Positions 53,459 through 61,737 of a stretch of DNA of 63,796 nt are shown here, piece after piece. Where the stretch lies: positions 1 through 63,796 of the forward strand of contig NZ_JAELTJ010000020.1 of NCBI RefSeq assembly GCF_016428805.1, in the 5' to 3' direction. This stretch comes from Achromobacter sp. ASV32 (lineage in GTDB: Bacteria; Pseudomonadota; Gammaproteobacteria; Burkholderiales; Burkholderiaceae_B). Both the position numbers and the translations under genes were made by a program. Positions within the stretch are counted from its first letter, which is position 1; the number at the start of each line of letters is the position of its first letter. A model generated the notes under the pieces. It was not told the origin of the DNA. It made no database searches and was given only the letters and a program-made list of their open reading frames with translations.

Positions 53459-54868
53459 CTAGCGCGGTTGCGGCTGCGCGATGCTGACCGCCGGACCAGC
53501 CGCTTCAATCGCTTCACCCGCCGCCAGGCAAAGGTCCTCGCGATAGCGTCCCGCCACCACCTGCACGCCCACCGGACTGTCCCCCGCGCTGCCCATGGCC
53601 ACGGTCAGGCCCGGCAACCCCATGAACGGCAGCCCGATCTGCGTCATCTGCGCGCGCCAGACCCGGTCGTAGGCGGCATCGCCTTGCAGGTCCAGGTTGT
53701 CGGCAAAGGGCAACTCGGCCGATACCGGCAACAACAGCACCGGGTAGTCGGCCAGGAACAGCTCCCACAAGCGTGTCAAGGTCGCGCGGCGCGTCAGCAC
53801 CACCGAGAACCGCGCCATGTCCATGCCGGCCACGCGTTCGCGCTGGCCGGCCAGCGCCGCGATCGCGCCGGCATCGCCTTCTTTTTGGGCGGCCTCGACC
53901 ATGCCTTCGTAGCCATCGGCCATCCACATGCGGATCTGCAGGTCGGCCGCCTCCTGCAGTGGCGGCACAGCGTCCAGCGTATCCACCGACCATCCCGCTT
54001 CGCTCAGGCGCCGGGCGGCGTCCTGCAAGGCCTTGACCACGGCGGGCTCGGTCTGCATGCCGTCCGGGTTCAGGCACAGCGCCGCGCGGCGCGGCGCCTC
54101 GGGTCCGGCCAGCGGCGCGGGCACCCACCAGGGATCGCGCGGATCCGGCGCGGCCATGGCCGCCAGCCCCAGCCGCACATCGGCAATGGTGCGCCCCAGC
54201 GGCCCCGACACCGCGGTGATCTGCCCGCCGATGGTGCGCTCGGGCAGCGCCGCGTTGTACGCCGGCACGCGGCCCAGCGACGGCCGCAAGCCATGCACGC
54301 CGCAGGCATAGGCCGGGTAGCGGATCGAGCCAGCGATATCCGTGCCGTGCGCCAGATGGCCAATCCCCGCGGCAACCGCGGAGGCCGCGCCCCCGGACGA
54401 TCCGCCCGGGGTCAGCGCCGGATTGCGCGGATTCAGGGTGTGCCCATGCAGGCGGTTGCTGGTGAACCAGCGCAGCGAAAACGCCGGCGTATTGGTGCGC
54501 CCCACGATGACCGCACCCGCGCGGCGCAGATTGTCCACCACCGGATTGTTGACCGCCGCGATCACATCCTTTTGCAGCGTCACGCCGTTGGTGGTGGCAT
54601 AGCCGGCCTGGTCCACGTTGACTTTGACGGTCACCGGCACGCCCGCCAGCAGGCCGGGATCTTCGCCGCGCGCCAAAGCCTTGTCCACGTGCGCGGCCTG
54701 CGCCAGCGTGTCTTCGGGCCGGTAATCGACCACCGCATTGATCGCGGGATTCACGGCCTGCAGCCGGTCCAGGGCGCTTTGCGCGGCCTCGACCGCCGAC
54801 ACATCGCGCCGGCGGATACGCGCGGCAAGTTCAACTGCGGACAAACGCCAAAGCTCGGACACGCGCAA
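53459..54868 (-). CDS. Amidase (amidase-signature family)
   Basis: A 469-residue amidase-signature hydrolase. The Ser-cisSer-Lys triad is in place: Lys82 in VPVTVKVNVD, the cis-Ser in GGSSGGAASAVAAG (residues 155-168) and nucleophile Ser181 in GTDIAGSIRYPAY. It hydrolyses a carboxamide or related substrate. It resembles GatA in fold, but gatB/gatC are not adjacent, so it is a stand-alone catabolic amidase. The lysR gene upstream on the same strand may control it. Confidence 0.92.
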   Translation of the reverse strand: MRVSELWRLSAVELAARIRRRDVSAVEAAQSALDRLQAVNPAINAVVDYRPEDTLAQAAHVDKALARGEDPGLLAGVPVTVKVNVDQAGYATTNGVTLQKDVIAAVNNPVVDNLRRAGAVIVGRTNTPAFSLRWFTSNRLHGHTLNPRNPALTPGGSSGGAASAVAAGIGHLAHGTDIAGSIRYPAYACGVHGLRPSLGRVPAYNAALPERTIGGQITAVSGPLGRTIADVRLGLAAMAAPDPRDPWWVPAPLAGPEAPRRAALCLNPDGMQTEPAVVKALQDAARRLSEAGWSVDTLDAVPPLQEAADLQIRMWMADGYEGMVEAAQKEGDAGAIAALAGQRERVAGMDMARFSVVLTRRATLTRLWELFLADYPVLLLPVSAELPFADNLDLQGDAAYDRVWRAQMTQIGLPFMGLPGLTVAMGSAGDSPVGVQVVAGRYREDLCLAAGEAIEAAGPAVSIAQPQPR

Positions 54869-54965
54869 CTCCTCGTTTCAGGTCAGGGAACACGACCGGC
54901 CTGCCCATCGCCGCCGGATGGTCAACCTTAGCGCCTGCCGCGCGCGGCCACAAGCCGGGGCGAAG

Positions 54966-55832
54966 TCAGTCAGCCTCGAACACCTCGATGATCGCGTCGG
55001 CCACCGCGCGTACGCGCGCGGTCCGGTTCAGGTCGCCGTGCATCACCAGCCACAGGTCGTAAGGCTCGCTGCGGTTCGGCCAGATCCGCACCAGGTCCGG
55101 ATACTGCGGCGCCATATGGACCGGCAGCTCGCCGATGCCCAACCCCGCCACCACCGCCTCGATGATCATCAACCCCGAATTGAGCTCCATCGCGATGCGG
55201 CCATTGCCGGTGGGTTCGCCGCAGAACGTATCGGACCAGCCAGGCAGCACCGACTGCTGATAGGTCACCAGCGTATGGCCGGCGAACGCCGTACCGGGCC
55301 GCGGTTCGCCGTTGGCCTTGAGGTAGGCTTTCGACGCGTACAGCCCCACCTCCTTGCGCGCCAGATGGCGCTGGATCAGTTCCGGATTGTCCGGCTTGAC
55401 GTTGCGGATCGCCAGGTCGGCCTCGCGCCGCGTCAGGTTGCTCAATTGAATCGACGTCGACAGTGCCACGCGGATGTCCGGATGCTGCACGTGCAGCCGG
55501 CGGATGGCCTGCATGATGAAGTAGCTGGCGACCGTCTCGGACGTCGCCACCCGCACCACGCCAGACAGCCGGTGGTCCAGCCCCTGCATCTGGCGTTGCA
55601 ACTGATCGGCGGCCTGCTCCATGCGCTCGGCCGCCGCAAAGGCCTGCTCGCCTGCGGCCGTCGGCACATAGCCGGAAGGCGTGCGCAGAAACAGTCGGGC
55701 GTCCAGCGAGGTCTCCAGCGCCGCCAACCGCCGGCCGGCGGTGGCCTGATCGATCTGCAGCAACGCGGCCGCACCGCGCAGCGTGCCGTTGCGGTAGATC
55801 GCCAGGAATATCCGCGCGTTATCCCAATCCAT
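54966..55832 (-). CDS. LysR-family transcriptional regulator
   Basis: ATG 55832 has AAGGAG nine bases upstream and gives 288 residues starting MDWDNARIFLAIYRNGTLRGAAALLQIDQATAGRRLAALE, a standard LysR HTH. The effector domain starts near residue 90 (GVVRVATSETVASYFI). It is divergent from a DHA2-type efflux gene and probably controls it; the amidase lies downstream on the same strand. Confidence 0.92.
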   Translation of the reverse strand: MDWDNARIFLAIYRNGTLRGAAALLQIDQATAGRRLAALETSLDARLFLRTPSGYVPTAAGEQAFAAAERMEQAADQLQRQMQGLDHRLSGVVRVATSETVASYFIMQAIRRLHVQHPDIRVALSTSIQLSNLTRREADLAIRNVKPDNPELIQRHLARKEVGLYASKAYLKANGEPRPGTAFAGHTLVTYQQSVLPGWSDTFCGEPTGNGRIAMELNSGLMIIEAVVAGLGIGELPVHMAPQYPDLVRIWPNRSEPYDLWLVMHGDLNRTARVRAVADAIIEVFEAD

Positions 55833-55917
55833 GAAACGGACTCCTTTGCCGCCGCTGCGGCGCCGACCGAACCGGAGCCGCCACCGCACGATTGTGACGG
55901 CATTGGCCCCGGTCAGC

Positions 55918-55966
55918 GATGCAATTTTGCATCACTATAAAGCAGTTATTCCTCTTTTTTGCATCA
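55918..55966. promoter_or_regulatory. Palindrome and 32-bp-spaced repeat between lysR and efflux gene
   Basis: GATGCAA-TT-TTGCATC (55918-55933) is a near-perfect palindrome. Its right part TTTTGCATCA (55925-55934) recurs exactly at 55957-55966, 32 bp or about three helical turns away. This is how LysR tetramers commonly contact a strong recognition site and a weaker activation site. Predicted target of the adjacent LysR. Confidence 0.55.
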
Positions 55967-56017
55967 AAGAAACCTCCTAAGCTGTGCACCTCGGAAAGTC
56001 CCCCCGGAATTCTCGCA

Positions 56018-57430
56018 ATGCGCACCGCCTGTCCCACCGCCCCCCTCACGCCCACGCCGGCCGAACCCGCCTTGCGACCGGCCGCCACCGGCCTGCTGCC
56101 CCTGGTCACCCTGGCCATCGGCTTCGTCATGGCCATGCTGGACGTCACCGTCGTCAACGTCGCCCTGCCCAGCATCGCCCTGCAATTCACCGTGCCGCTG
56201 ACCGATCTGGTCTGGATCGTCGACGGCTACACCCTGACCTTCGCCGCGCTGCTGCTGGTGGCCGGCGCCCTGGCCGACCGTTATGGCGCCAAGACCATCT
56301 ACCTGGCCGGCCTGGGCGTCTTCACCCTGGCCTCGCTGCTCTGTGGCATCGCCCCCAATGGCGACCTGCTGATCGCTGCCCGCATGCTGCAAGGCCTGGG
56401 CGCGGCGCTGTTCATGCCCAGTTCGCTCAGCCTGCTGACGCACGCGTACGAAGACGAGCAGGTGCGCAACCGCATGCTGGCCGCCTGGTCGGCCATCGTC
56501 GCCGTGGCCGGCGCGGCCGGCCCGCTGCTGGGCGGCGTGCTGATCCACCAATTCGGCTGGCGCGGCATCTTCCTGATCAACCTGCCGCTGGGCCTGGCCG
56601 GCCTGTGGCTCGCCAGGCGCCGCATCCAGGCGGCTCCCCGTCGCCCGCGCGCGCTCAACCCGCTCAGCCACCTGCTCGGCGTGGTGGCGCTGTCGTCGTT
56701 GTGTTTCGTGCTGATCCAGGGCAACGCCTACGGCTGGTCGTCGGCCCCAATCCTGGGCGCGGTCGCCCTGTGCGCAGTGGCGACCATGGTGCTGGTGCGC
56801 CGCGAACGGCGCCACGCCGAACCGATCATTCCACGCGCCCTGTTCCAGACCTCGCAATTCGCGGCGGCCAACGGCGTCGGCTTCCTGATCAACCTGGCCT
56901 CGTATGGCCAGCTGTTCCTGCTCAGCCTGTTCCTGCAACATGCCCGCGGCGCCGACGCCTTGCAGACCGGCATCCAGTTGGTGCCCATGCTGGCGGTGTT
57001 CTCCATCGGCAACCTGATTTCCGGCCGCGTCTCGGCGCGCTGGAACGTGTCGGCCTCGCTGCTGGGCGGCATCTCGCTGGCCACGCTGATGAGCGCGGCC
57101 GGGCTGGCCGCGTTCTCGCCGGACATCGCCTACTGGCCTTTCGCCATCGTGGTCGCCCTGGCCAATCTGGGCGTCGGCATCGCCGTGCCGGCCATGACCA
57201 GCGTCGTCATGCAGGTCTCGGGCAAGCACCACGCCAACAGCGCGGCGGCGGCGCTGAACGCCAATCGTCAATCGGGCGCCCTGGTCGGCGTCGCGCTGAT
57301 GGGCACCGTCCTGCACCTGCTGCCCGACTGGCACGCCAGCCTGCCCGCCGCCTACAGCATCATCGCAGCCGCCTACCTGATCGCCGCGATGCTGGTTTGG
57401 CGCCACCTGCGCCGCGCCCGCAACGCCTGA
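56018..57430 (+). CDS. DHA2-family (14-helix, EmrB-like) MFS efflux transporter
   Basis: A 470-residue MFS exporter starting MRTACPTAPLTPTPAEP at 56018; earlier in-frame codons lie in the operator region. Helix 1 carries FVMAMLDVTVVNVALPSIALQF, the DHA2 hallmark; motif A is ADRYGAKTIYL and motif C lies in AIVAVAGAAGPLLGGVLI. Drug or metabolite export through the inner membrane is expected. Controlled by the divergent LysR, probably. Confidence 0.91.
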   Translation: MRTACPTAPLTPTPAEPALRPAATGLLPLVTLAIGFVMAMLDVTVVNVALPSIALQFTVPLTDLVWIVDGYTLTFAALLLVAGALADRYGAKTIYLAGLGVFTLASLLCGIAPNGDLLIAARMLQGLGAALFMPSSLSLLTHAYEDEQVRNRMLAAWSAIVAVAGAAGPLLGGVLIHQFGWRGIFLINLPLGLAGLWLARRRIQAAPRRPRALNPLSHLLGVVALSSLCFVLIQGNAYGWSSAPILGAVALCAVATMVLVRRERRHAEPIIPRALFQTSQFAAANGVGFLINLASYGQLFLLSLFLQHARGADALQTGIQLVPMLAVFSIGNLISGRVSARWNVSASLLGGISLATLMSAAGLAAFSPDIAYWPFAIVVALANLGVGIAVPAMTSVVMQVSGKHHANSAAAALNANRQSGALVGVALMGTVLHLLPDWHASLPAAYSIIAAAYLIAAMLVWRHLRRARNA

Positions 57431-57450
57431 TCCGCCGCGTACCGCAAGCC

Positions 57451-57477
57451 GTCGACGCAGACAGCGTCTGCGCCGAC
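57451..57477. terminator. Hairpin between convergent efflux and C39-like genes
   Basis: GTCG-A-CGCAGAC, AGC loop, GTCTGCG-C-CGAC: an 11-bp stem with one mismatch in the 57-bp gap between converging genes. There is no clear T tract. Probably reduces read-through in both directions. Confidence 0.5.
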
Positions 57478-57487
57478 CGCGGCGGCG

Positions 57488-58138
57488 CTATACGGCGGCC
57501 GCTGACGTATGGCCTTCCGGCAGGATCGCCACTCCCCGGCCCGCAAAGAACGTATCGAACACTAGCAACGGCACCACGACGTCGGCCTGCGCGCCAGGCT
57601 CGCCGGAAGGGTTGTGAAACGTCACACTATCCGCCGTGGCGCGTGTCACCAGCACCAGGTGTCCGCCCTTGGCCGGCGGTTCGCGGTCGGGCCAGCGTAT
57701 CCACGGATGCACCGAGGCCATGAAGTATTCCGCCTGCGCCATCACGGCTGGCAATTCATCCGCGCCCAGCCCCACCCGCACCTCGGCCCGCAGGCCGAAA
57801 TCCTGCGCCACGAACTGCACGAACGGCGCGTAGATCAATCCCTTGATCTGCCCGTCCGTTTCCGTATAGGCGCCATAGGGCACGCTGCGACGTGCCAGTT
57901 CGAGCGTCGGATGGACCTGCCCGCTGCGCGCGGCCAGCACCATCTTCAGGCACGCCATGCCGCAGACATGGCTGGCCCAGCGCGCATATTCCGCCACATC
58001 CCGGGCGCCCGAATCACGCCACGCGGGATCATCCTCCAGATGCAGTTCCTTGCGGATGATCTGGCCGGCCAGGTGGGCGGATTCCCATTGGCAGAAATAC
58101 GGCACCGCCGGCTGCCCGCCGGATCGTAACGGGTCCAT
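57488..58138 (-). CDS. C39-like cysteine peptidase family protein
   Basis: ATG 58138 (GGAGCGG upstream) gives 216 residues. The likely catalytic Cys is in ASHVCGMACLKMVLAA, the His in KGGHLVLVTRA and the Asn/Asp position in FHNPSGEPG, the order expected for papain-like C39-type peptidases. There is no signal peptide, no ABC transporter and no obvious double-glycine substrate next to it. Role unknown; a proteolytic or transpeptidase activity is only inferred from the triad. Confidence 0.78.
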   Translation of the reverse strand: MDPLRSGGQPAVPYFCQWESAHLAGQIIRKELHLEDDPAWRDSGARDVAEYARWASHVCGMACLKMVLAARSGQVHPTLELARRSVPYGAYTETDGQIKGLIYAPFVQFVAQDFGLRAEVRVGLGADELPAVMAQAEYFMASVHPWIRWPDREPPAKGGHLVLVTRATADSVTFHNPSGEPGAQADVVVPLLVFDTFFAGRGVAILPEGHTSAAAV

Positions 58139-58253
58139 CCACCGCTCCAATGATGTTCAGGGACTGCCATCTTGCCGCCGCGCGCCGCGCATGGCAACCC
58201 GGCCGCCTTTGCTTCACAATGGGCCTTCCCCGACACCCCTTCCGGAGCGCCGC

Positions 58254-59198
58254 ATGACCGACACGTCCTCTCATCCCGCCATCCGCCGCGTCGCCATCGT
58301 CGGCGCGGGCACCATCGGCGCCAGTTGGGCCGCCCTGTTCCTGGCGCATGGCCTGGACGTCGTGGTCAGCGATCCCGCCGCCGATGCCGAGCCCCTCACG
58401 CGCGCCCGCGTCGCGGCGGCCTGGCCCGTGCTGACCGAACTCGGACGCGTCGCCACGGGTGCCACGCCCGGCGCCGTGCGCTTCGAACCCGACCTGAGCA
58501 CTGCCCTGCAAGGCGCCGACTTCGTCCAGGAAAACGCGCCCGAACGCGAAGACTTCAAGACCGACCTGTTCGCGCGCATGGACGCCATCCTGCCGCCCCA
58601 CGTCATCGTCGCCTCCAGTTCGTCCGGCCTCATCATGAGCCGCCTGCAAGCGCGCTGCCGCCACGCCTCGCGCTTTGTCATTGGCCATCCGTTCAATCCG
58701 CCACACCTGATCCCGCTGGTCGAAGTCGTGGGCGGTGACAAGACCAGCGCCGACACCATCGAGCGCTGCATCGACTTCTACCGCCAACTGGGCAAGTACC
58801 CGATCCGCCTGAACAAGGAAGTGCCCGGCCACATCGCCAACCGACTGCAAGCCGCGCTATGGCGCGAAGCCATCCACCTGGCTGCTGAAAATGTCGCCAG
58901 CGTGGCAGACATCGACGCCGCCGTCTCGCAAGGCCCCGGCCTGCGCTGGGCCCTGTTCGGACCGCACATGACCTTCAACCTGGGCGGCGGCGCAGGCGGC
59001 CTGGCGCATTTCATGGACTATCTCCTCGGCCCCGTGCAGACCTGGTGGGACGACCTGGGCACGCCCGACGTCACCCCCGCGCTGCAACGCCGCCTGATTG
59101 AAGGCGTCAATGCCGAAGCGGGCACGCGCAACATCGCCGATCTGGTCCAGACCCGCGATGCGCAACTGACCGCGCTGCTGAAAGTCCTGCAACGCTGA
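58254..59198 (+). CDS. 3-hydroxyacyl-CoA dehydrogenase / L-carnitine dehydrogenase family
   Basis: A 314-residue NAD-dependent dehydrogenase. The Rossmann loop VAIVGAGTIGASWAALFLAHGLDVVVSDP (residues 13-41) is followed by ENAPEREDFKTDLF, SSSSGLIMSRLQ and HPFNPPHLIPLVEVVGG with the catalytic His. The length and the short C-terminal domain (WALFGPHMTFNLGGGAGGLAHFMDY) fit L-carnitine dehydrogenase better than full 3-hydroxyacyl-CoA dehydrogenases. No carnitine transport genes are adjacent. Confidence 0.88.
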   Translation: MTDTSSHPAIRRVAIVGAGTIGASWAALFLAHGLDVVVSDPAADAEPLTRARVAAAWPVLTELGRVATGATPGAVRFEPDLSTALQGADFVQENAPEREDFKTDLFARMDAILPPHVIVASSSSGLIMSRLQARCRHASRFVIGHPFNPPHLIPLVEVVGGDKTSADTIERCIDFYRQLGKYPIRLNKEVPGHIANRLQAALWREAIHLAAENVASVADIDAAVSQGPGLRWALFGPHMTFNLGGGAGGLAHFMDYLLGPVQTWWDDLGTPDVTPALQRRLIEGVNAEAGTRNIADLVQTRDAQLTALLKVLQR

Positions 59199-59510
59199 AC
59201 CGTCCGTCGGCTGCGGTGCAGCCTGCCCGGACAGGCTGCGGCGCGCAGCAGGACACGGAGCGGGACGCCAGCGCCACGTGAAGATTCACAACGCGCAGCC
59301 GGACACAGAGCGGGATGCCGGGGCTAGGTCAAGATCCACAACGCGCAGCCGGACATAGCGCGAGGAAGGCCGTCGCGGCCATGCAGCATCTCGGCCATAC
59401 GAGAGCGGCCGGCAGCAGGGCTGCGGACCTGCCGTTCAGGCCCCGGCCGCGCCGCTGGTATCCTACGGATTACCCGGCCTTCGGCCCTCCTTCATGCGCA
59501 GGAACGCCCC
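59199..59510. other. 312-bp intergenic region holding a 50-bp tandem repeat
   Basis: No coding gene is supported. It contains degenerate 50-bp direct repeats (59243 to about 59365) and, before them, a GCCTG...CAGGC inverted pair around 59221-59237 that may end the upstream transcript. Confidence 0.6.
59243..59365. repeat. 50-bp tandem repeat, about 2.4 degenerate copies
   Basis: Copies start with GCGCAG at 59243, 59293 and 59343, exactly 50 bases apart. The first two share GGACAC, GAGCGGGA and TCACAAC/CCACAAC blocks; the third is cut short after GCGCAGCCGGACATAG. Divergence between copies suggests an old duplication. Confidence 0.8.
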
Positions 59511-59783
59511 ATGATTTCCGTGATCCACGACACCGATCATTCCCGCTACACGGCTACCGTCGACGGCGTGCTGTGCGTACTGGATTACCAATTGCAGGAC
59601 GGCGTGATGACCATCACCCACACCGGCGTGCCCAGCCAGGTTGGCGGACGCGGCATCGCGGCCGAACTCACGCGCGTGGCGCTGGACAGCGCCCGCGCCC
59701 AGGGCTGGAAGGTCCGCCCGCGCTGCTCCTACGCCGACGTCTACATGCGCCGCCATCCCGAATACAACGACCTGCTCGCCTGA
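59511..59783 (+). CDS. GNAT-like N-acetyltransferase, YjdJ type
   Basis: A 90-residue minimal GNAT domain. It opens with HDTDHSRYTATVDGVLCVLDYQLQDGVMTITHTGVP; the acetyl-CoA loop is QVGGRGIAAELTRVALDSARAQGWKVRPRCSYADVYMRRHPEY. Small single-domain members of this group are widespread but mostly uncharacterised. Normal length for the family, so not a fragment. Confidence 0.88.
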   Translation: MISVIHDTDHSRYTATVDGVLCVLDYQLQDGVMTITHTGVPSQVGGRGIAAELTRVALDSARAQGWKVRPRCSYADVYMRRHPEYNDLLA

Positions 59784-59902
59784 CGGCAACCCACCTGTCT
59801 GCCGGCAAGCCCGGCGGCCCCGCGTTCGTGCCGGTCCATCCGCCCAGGCCATGACGAACCCGGATGCAGGCCGGCCTTTTTTTGATTTCAGGCTTTTCCG
59901 TA

Positions 59903-60295
59903 ATGACGTCTCTTTCCGCTGCCTGCCCCTGCGGCTCCGCGAATAGCTATGCCGCCTGCTGTGGCCGCTGGCACGATGGCCCGCAAGCGCTGCAAGCCCC
60001 CACCGCACAGGCCCTGATGCGCTCGCGCTACAGCGCGTTCGTGCTCGACAAGCTGCCTTATCTGCTGGACACCTGGCACCCCAGCACCCGGCCGGCCACG
60101 CTCGAACCAAATCCGCCCGGCCTGAAATGGCTGGGTCTGTCGATCAAGCAGGCGCGCGACCAGGACGCCGACCACGCCACCGTCGAATTCGTCGCGCGCA
60201 GCCGGCTGGCCGGCCGCGCCAGCCGCATGCACGAAGTCAGCCGTTTCGTGCGCGAAGGCGGGCGCTGGTACTACGTCGACGGCGACCTAAGCTGA
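59903..60295 (+). CDS. YchJ-family protein (UPF0225) with SEC-C zinc motif
   Basis: A 130-residue protein from ATG 59903. It starts with a SEC-C-type zinc motif, ACPCGSANSYAACCGRWHDG, followed by the NTF2-like YchJ core (ALMRSRYSAFVLDKLPYLLDTWHPSTRP, MHEVSRFVREGGRWYYVDGDL). Other YchJ proteins have a second C-terminal Cys motif, which is absent here. Function unknown. Its end overlaps the converging lysR gene by 9 bases. Confidence 0.9.
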   Translation: MTSLSAACPCGSANSYAACCGRWHDGPQALQAPTAQALMRSRYSAFVLDKLPYLLDTWHPSTRPATLEPNPPGLKWLGLSIKQARDQDADHATVEFVARSRLAGRASRMHEVSRFVREGGRWYYVDGDLS

Positions 60296-61171
60296 CGCCA
60301 TCCGGCGCGGCGGTGGCGCGACCTCCGCGCCGACCGCCTGCTTCAGCACCGCCACCAGATCCGCCTGAGCGCCCAGCGCCGCTTTCGCGTCGCCCACGAT
60401 CGCAAGCTCGGTATGCGGCGCCTGAGCCAGCCCCTGCGCCGGCCCCAGCACGCCGTGCTCGGGCAGACACGCAAACGCCGGCAACAACGACACGCCCAAC
60501 CCCGCGGCCACCGCCGCCTGCACGCCCGCCAGGCTCTGGCTGTGGTATGCCGCGCGCCACGGACGGCCCGCGCTTTCCAGGGCATAGATCATCCGCTTGC
60601 GATAAATGCAGCCTTGCGGAAACAGCACCAGCGGCACGGGCTCCCGCCCCTGCAGCAAGCGCTTGTCGCCCACCCACGTCAGCAGCTCCGGCCACGCCGC
60701 CAGGCAGGGGCCGTCGCCCGGCTCACGCTTGATCAGCGCCAGATCCAGATCGCCCGCCGCCAGCCTGGCCTTCAGGTCCGCACTCATGCCACTGCCCGTT
60801 TCCAGACGAATCTCGGGATGGCTGGCCGCGAATCCCGCGAGCAGCGCCGTCAGGCGCGACACATCAAAATCTTCGGGCACCCCCAAACGAATCACCTGCG
60901 CGCCGCGCGGCGCCGACAGCACCAGCTCCGCCTCATCCGCCATCGCCAACAGCTTGCGCGCATAGGTCAGCATCAACTCGCCATCCTCCGTCGCGGCCAC
61001 CTGATTGCCGGTGCGGTCCCGCAGCAACAACGTCTTGCCCACCATCTGCTCCAGCTTGCGTACCTGCTGGCTCACCGTTGATTGCGTGCGATGCACACGG
61101 CCAGCCGCACGCGTAAAGCTACCCTCGTCCACCACGCATACCAGCGTTCTGAGAAGTTCAAGATCAAGCAT
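60287..61171 (-). CDS. LysR-family transcriptional regulator
   Basis: ATG 61171 gives 294 residues starting MLDLELLRTLVCVVDEGSFTRAAGRVHRTQSTVSQQVRKLEQ, the usual LysR N terminus. The frame stays open for 40 more codons upstream through 21-bp repeats, and a weak GGA is the only ribosome-binding hint at 61171, so an N-terminally extended form cannot be excluded. The effector domain follows from about residue 90 (VIRLGVPEDFDVSRL). Target unknown; the nearest divergent gene is the HAD hydrolase, 567 bp away. Confidence 0.9.
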   Translation of the reverse strand: MLDLELLRTLVCVVDEGSFTRAAGRVHRTQSTVSQQVRKLEQMVGKTLLLRDRTGNQVAATEDGELMLTYARKLLAMADEAELVLSAPRGAQVIRLGVPEDFDVSRLTALLAGFAASHPEIRLETGSGMSADLKARLAAGDLDLALIKREPGDGPCLAAWPELLTWVGDKRLLQGREPVPLVLFPQGCIYRKRMIYALESAGRPWRAAYHSQSLAGVQAAVAAGLGVSLLPAFACLPEHGVLGPAQGLAQAPHTELAIVGDAKAALGAQADLVAVLKQAVGAEVAPPPRRMASA

Positions 61172-61174
61172 GAT

Positions 61175-61258
61175 GTTTCCGCTGTGAAGACCTACGTTTC
61201 CGCTATGAGGACCTATTACCCGCCATACCACTACGATTACGCGCCATACCAATACGCC
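61175..61258. repeat. Two adjoining pairs of 21-bp tandem repeats
   Basis: Pair A: units at 61175-61195 and 61196-61216 (GTTTCCGCT, then a variable AAGACCTA-like end). Pair B: units at 61217-61237 and 61238-61258 (TAC-CGCCATACC-ATACG pattern). They abut the lysR start. As 21 is a multiple of 3, the lysR frame stays open across all four. Confidence 0.85.
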
Positions 61259-61298
61259 TGATGTACCGACTTGCCTGGCGAAGACGTCCACCTCGTTG

Positions 61299-61502
61299 CT
61301 GTACTTGCCCCATCACGGTAATCACCACGTAGATGGGCCCTCCCCGTCACCATGCTCATCGCATCGACGGACTGGCCGCGTCACGGTGTCCGCCACACCG
61401 ATGGCTTCGCCTTGTCACTGTGTTCGCCACATCAATGGCCTCGCCCCGTCACCGTGTTCGCCACATCGATGGCCTCGCCCCGTCACGGTATTCATCCCCC
61501 CG
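61299..61502. repeat. 34-bp minisatellite, about six copies
   Basis: Units begin at 61299, 61333, 61367, 61401, 61435 and 61469, exactly 34 bases apart. A CGTCAC or close variant recurs at the same place in each unit, and ATGGCCTCGCCCCGTCAC is shared by the last two. Decayed copies seem to flank the array. There are no unique spacers. Open frames occur in three plus-strand phases because 34 is not a multiple of 3, so they are repeat artefacts. The whole gap 61172-61737 holds no gene I can support. Confidence 0.88.
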
Positions 61503-61638
61503 TCTATGTCTTCGTCACGTCGATGCTTTGTGGCCCCTCACACCGCGTCGCGATCCTCGTGAGAGGCAGCAAAGGCTGGCACCGTCACGATCGACGGCAG
61601 CCTTGCCGCGCAGAGTCGTAAAGCGCGACTCACGTTAT

Positions 61639-61668
61639 TTGATAAACCACTATCTAGAGTTTTATTAT
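61639..61668 (+). promoter_or_regulatory. Putative sigma-70 promoter of the HAD hydrolase gene
   Basis: TTGATA (61639-61644), an 18-base spacer and TATTAT (61663-61668), in an AT-rich patch 70 bases before the start codon. Confidence 0.6.
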
Positions 61669-61737
61669 TAATTTTACAGCTTACCAGAGGACTTTTAAGC
61701 TGGTCCGACATCGACCACTGATTACAAAGGATCCGCC

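Noticed and set aside
61299-61502. Possible CRISPR array because of regular 34-bp units
   Set aside because: The units are contiguous with no unique spacers, diverge gradually and have no cas genes nearby; it is a minisatellite.
61296-61671. Three overlapping plus-strand open frames of 88-112 codons
   Set aside because: They are the three reading phases of the 34-bp repeat, full of His/Pro/Ser repeats, with no ribosome binding site or family match.
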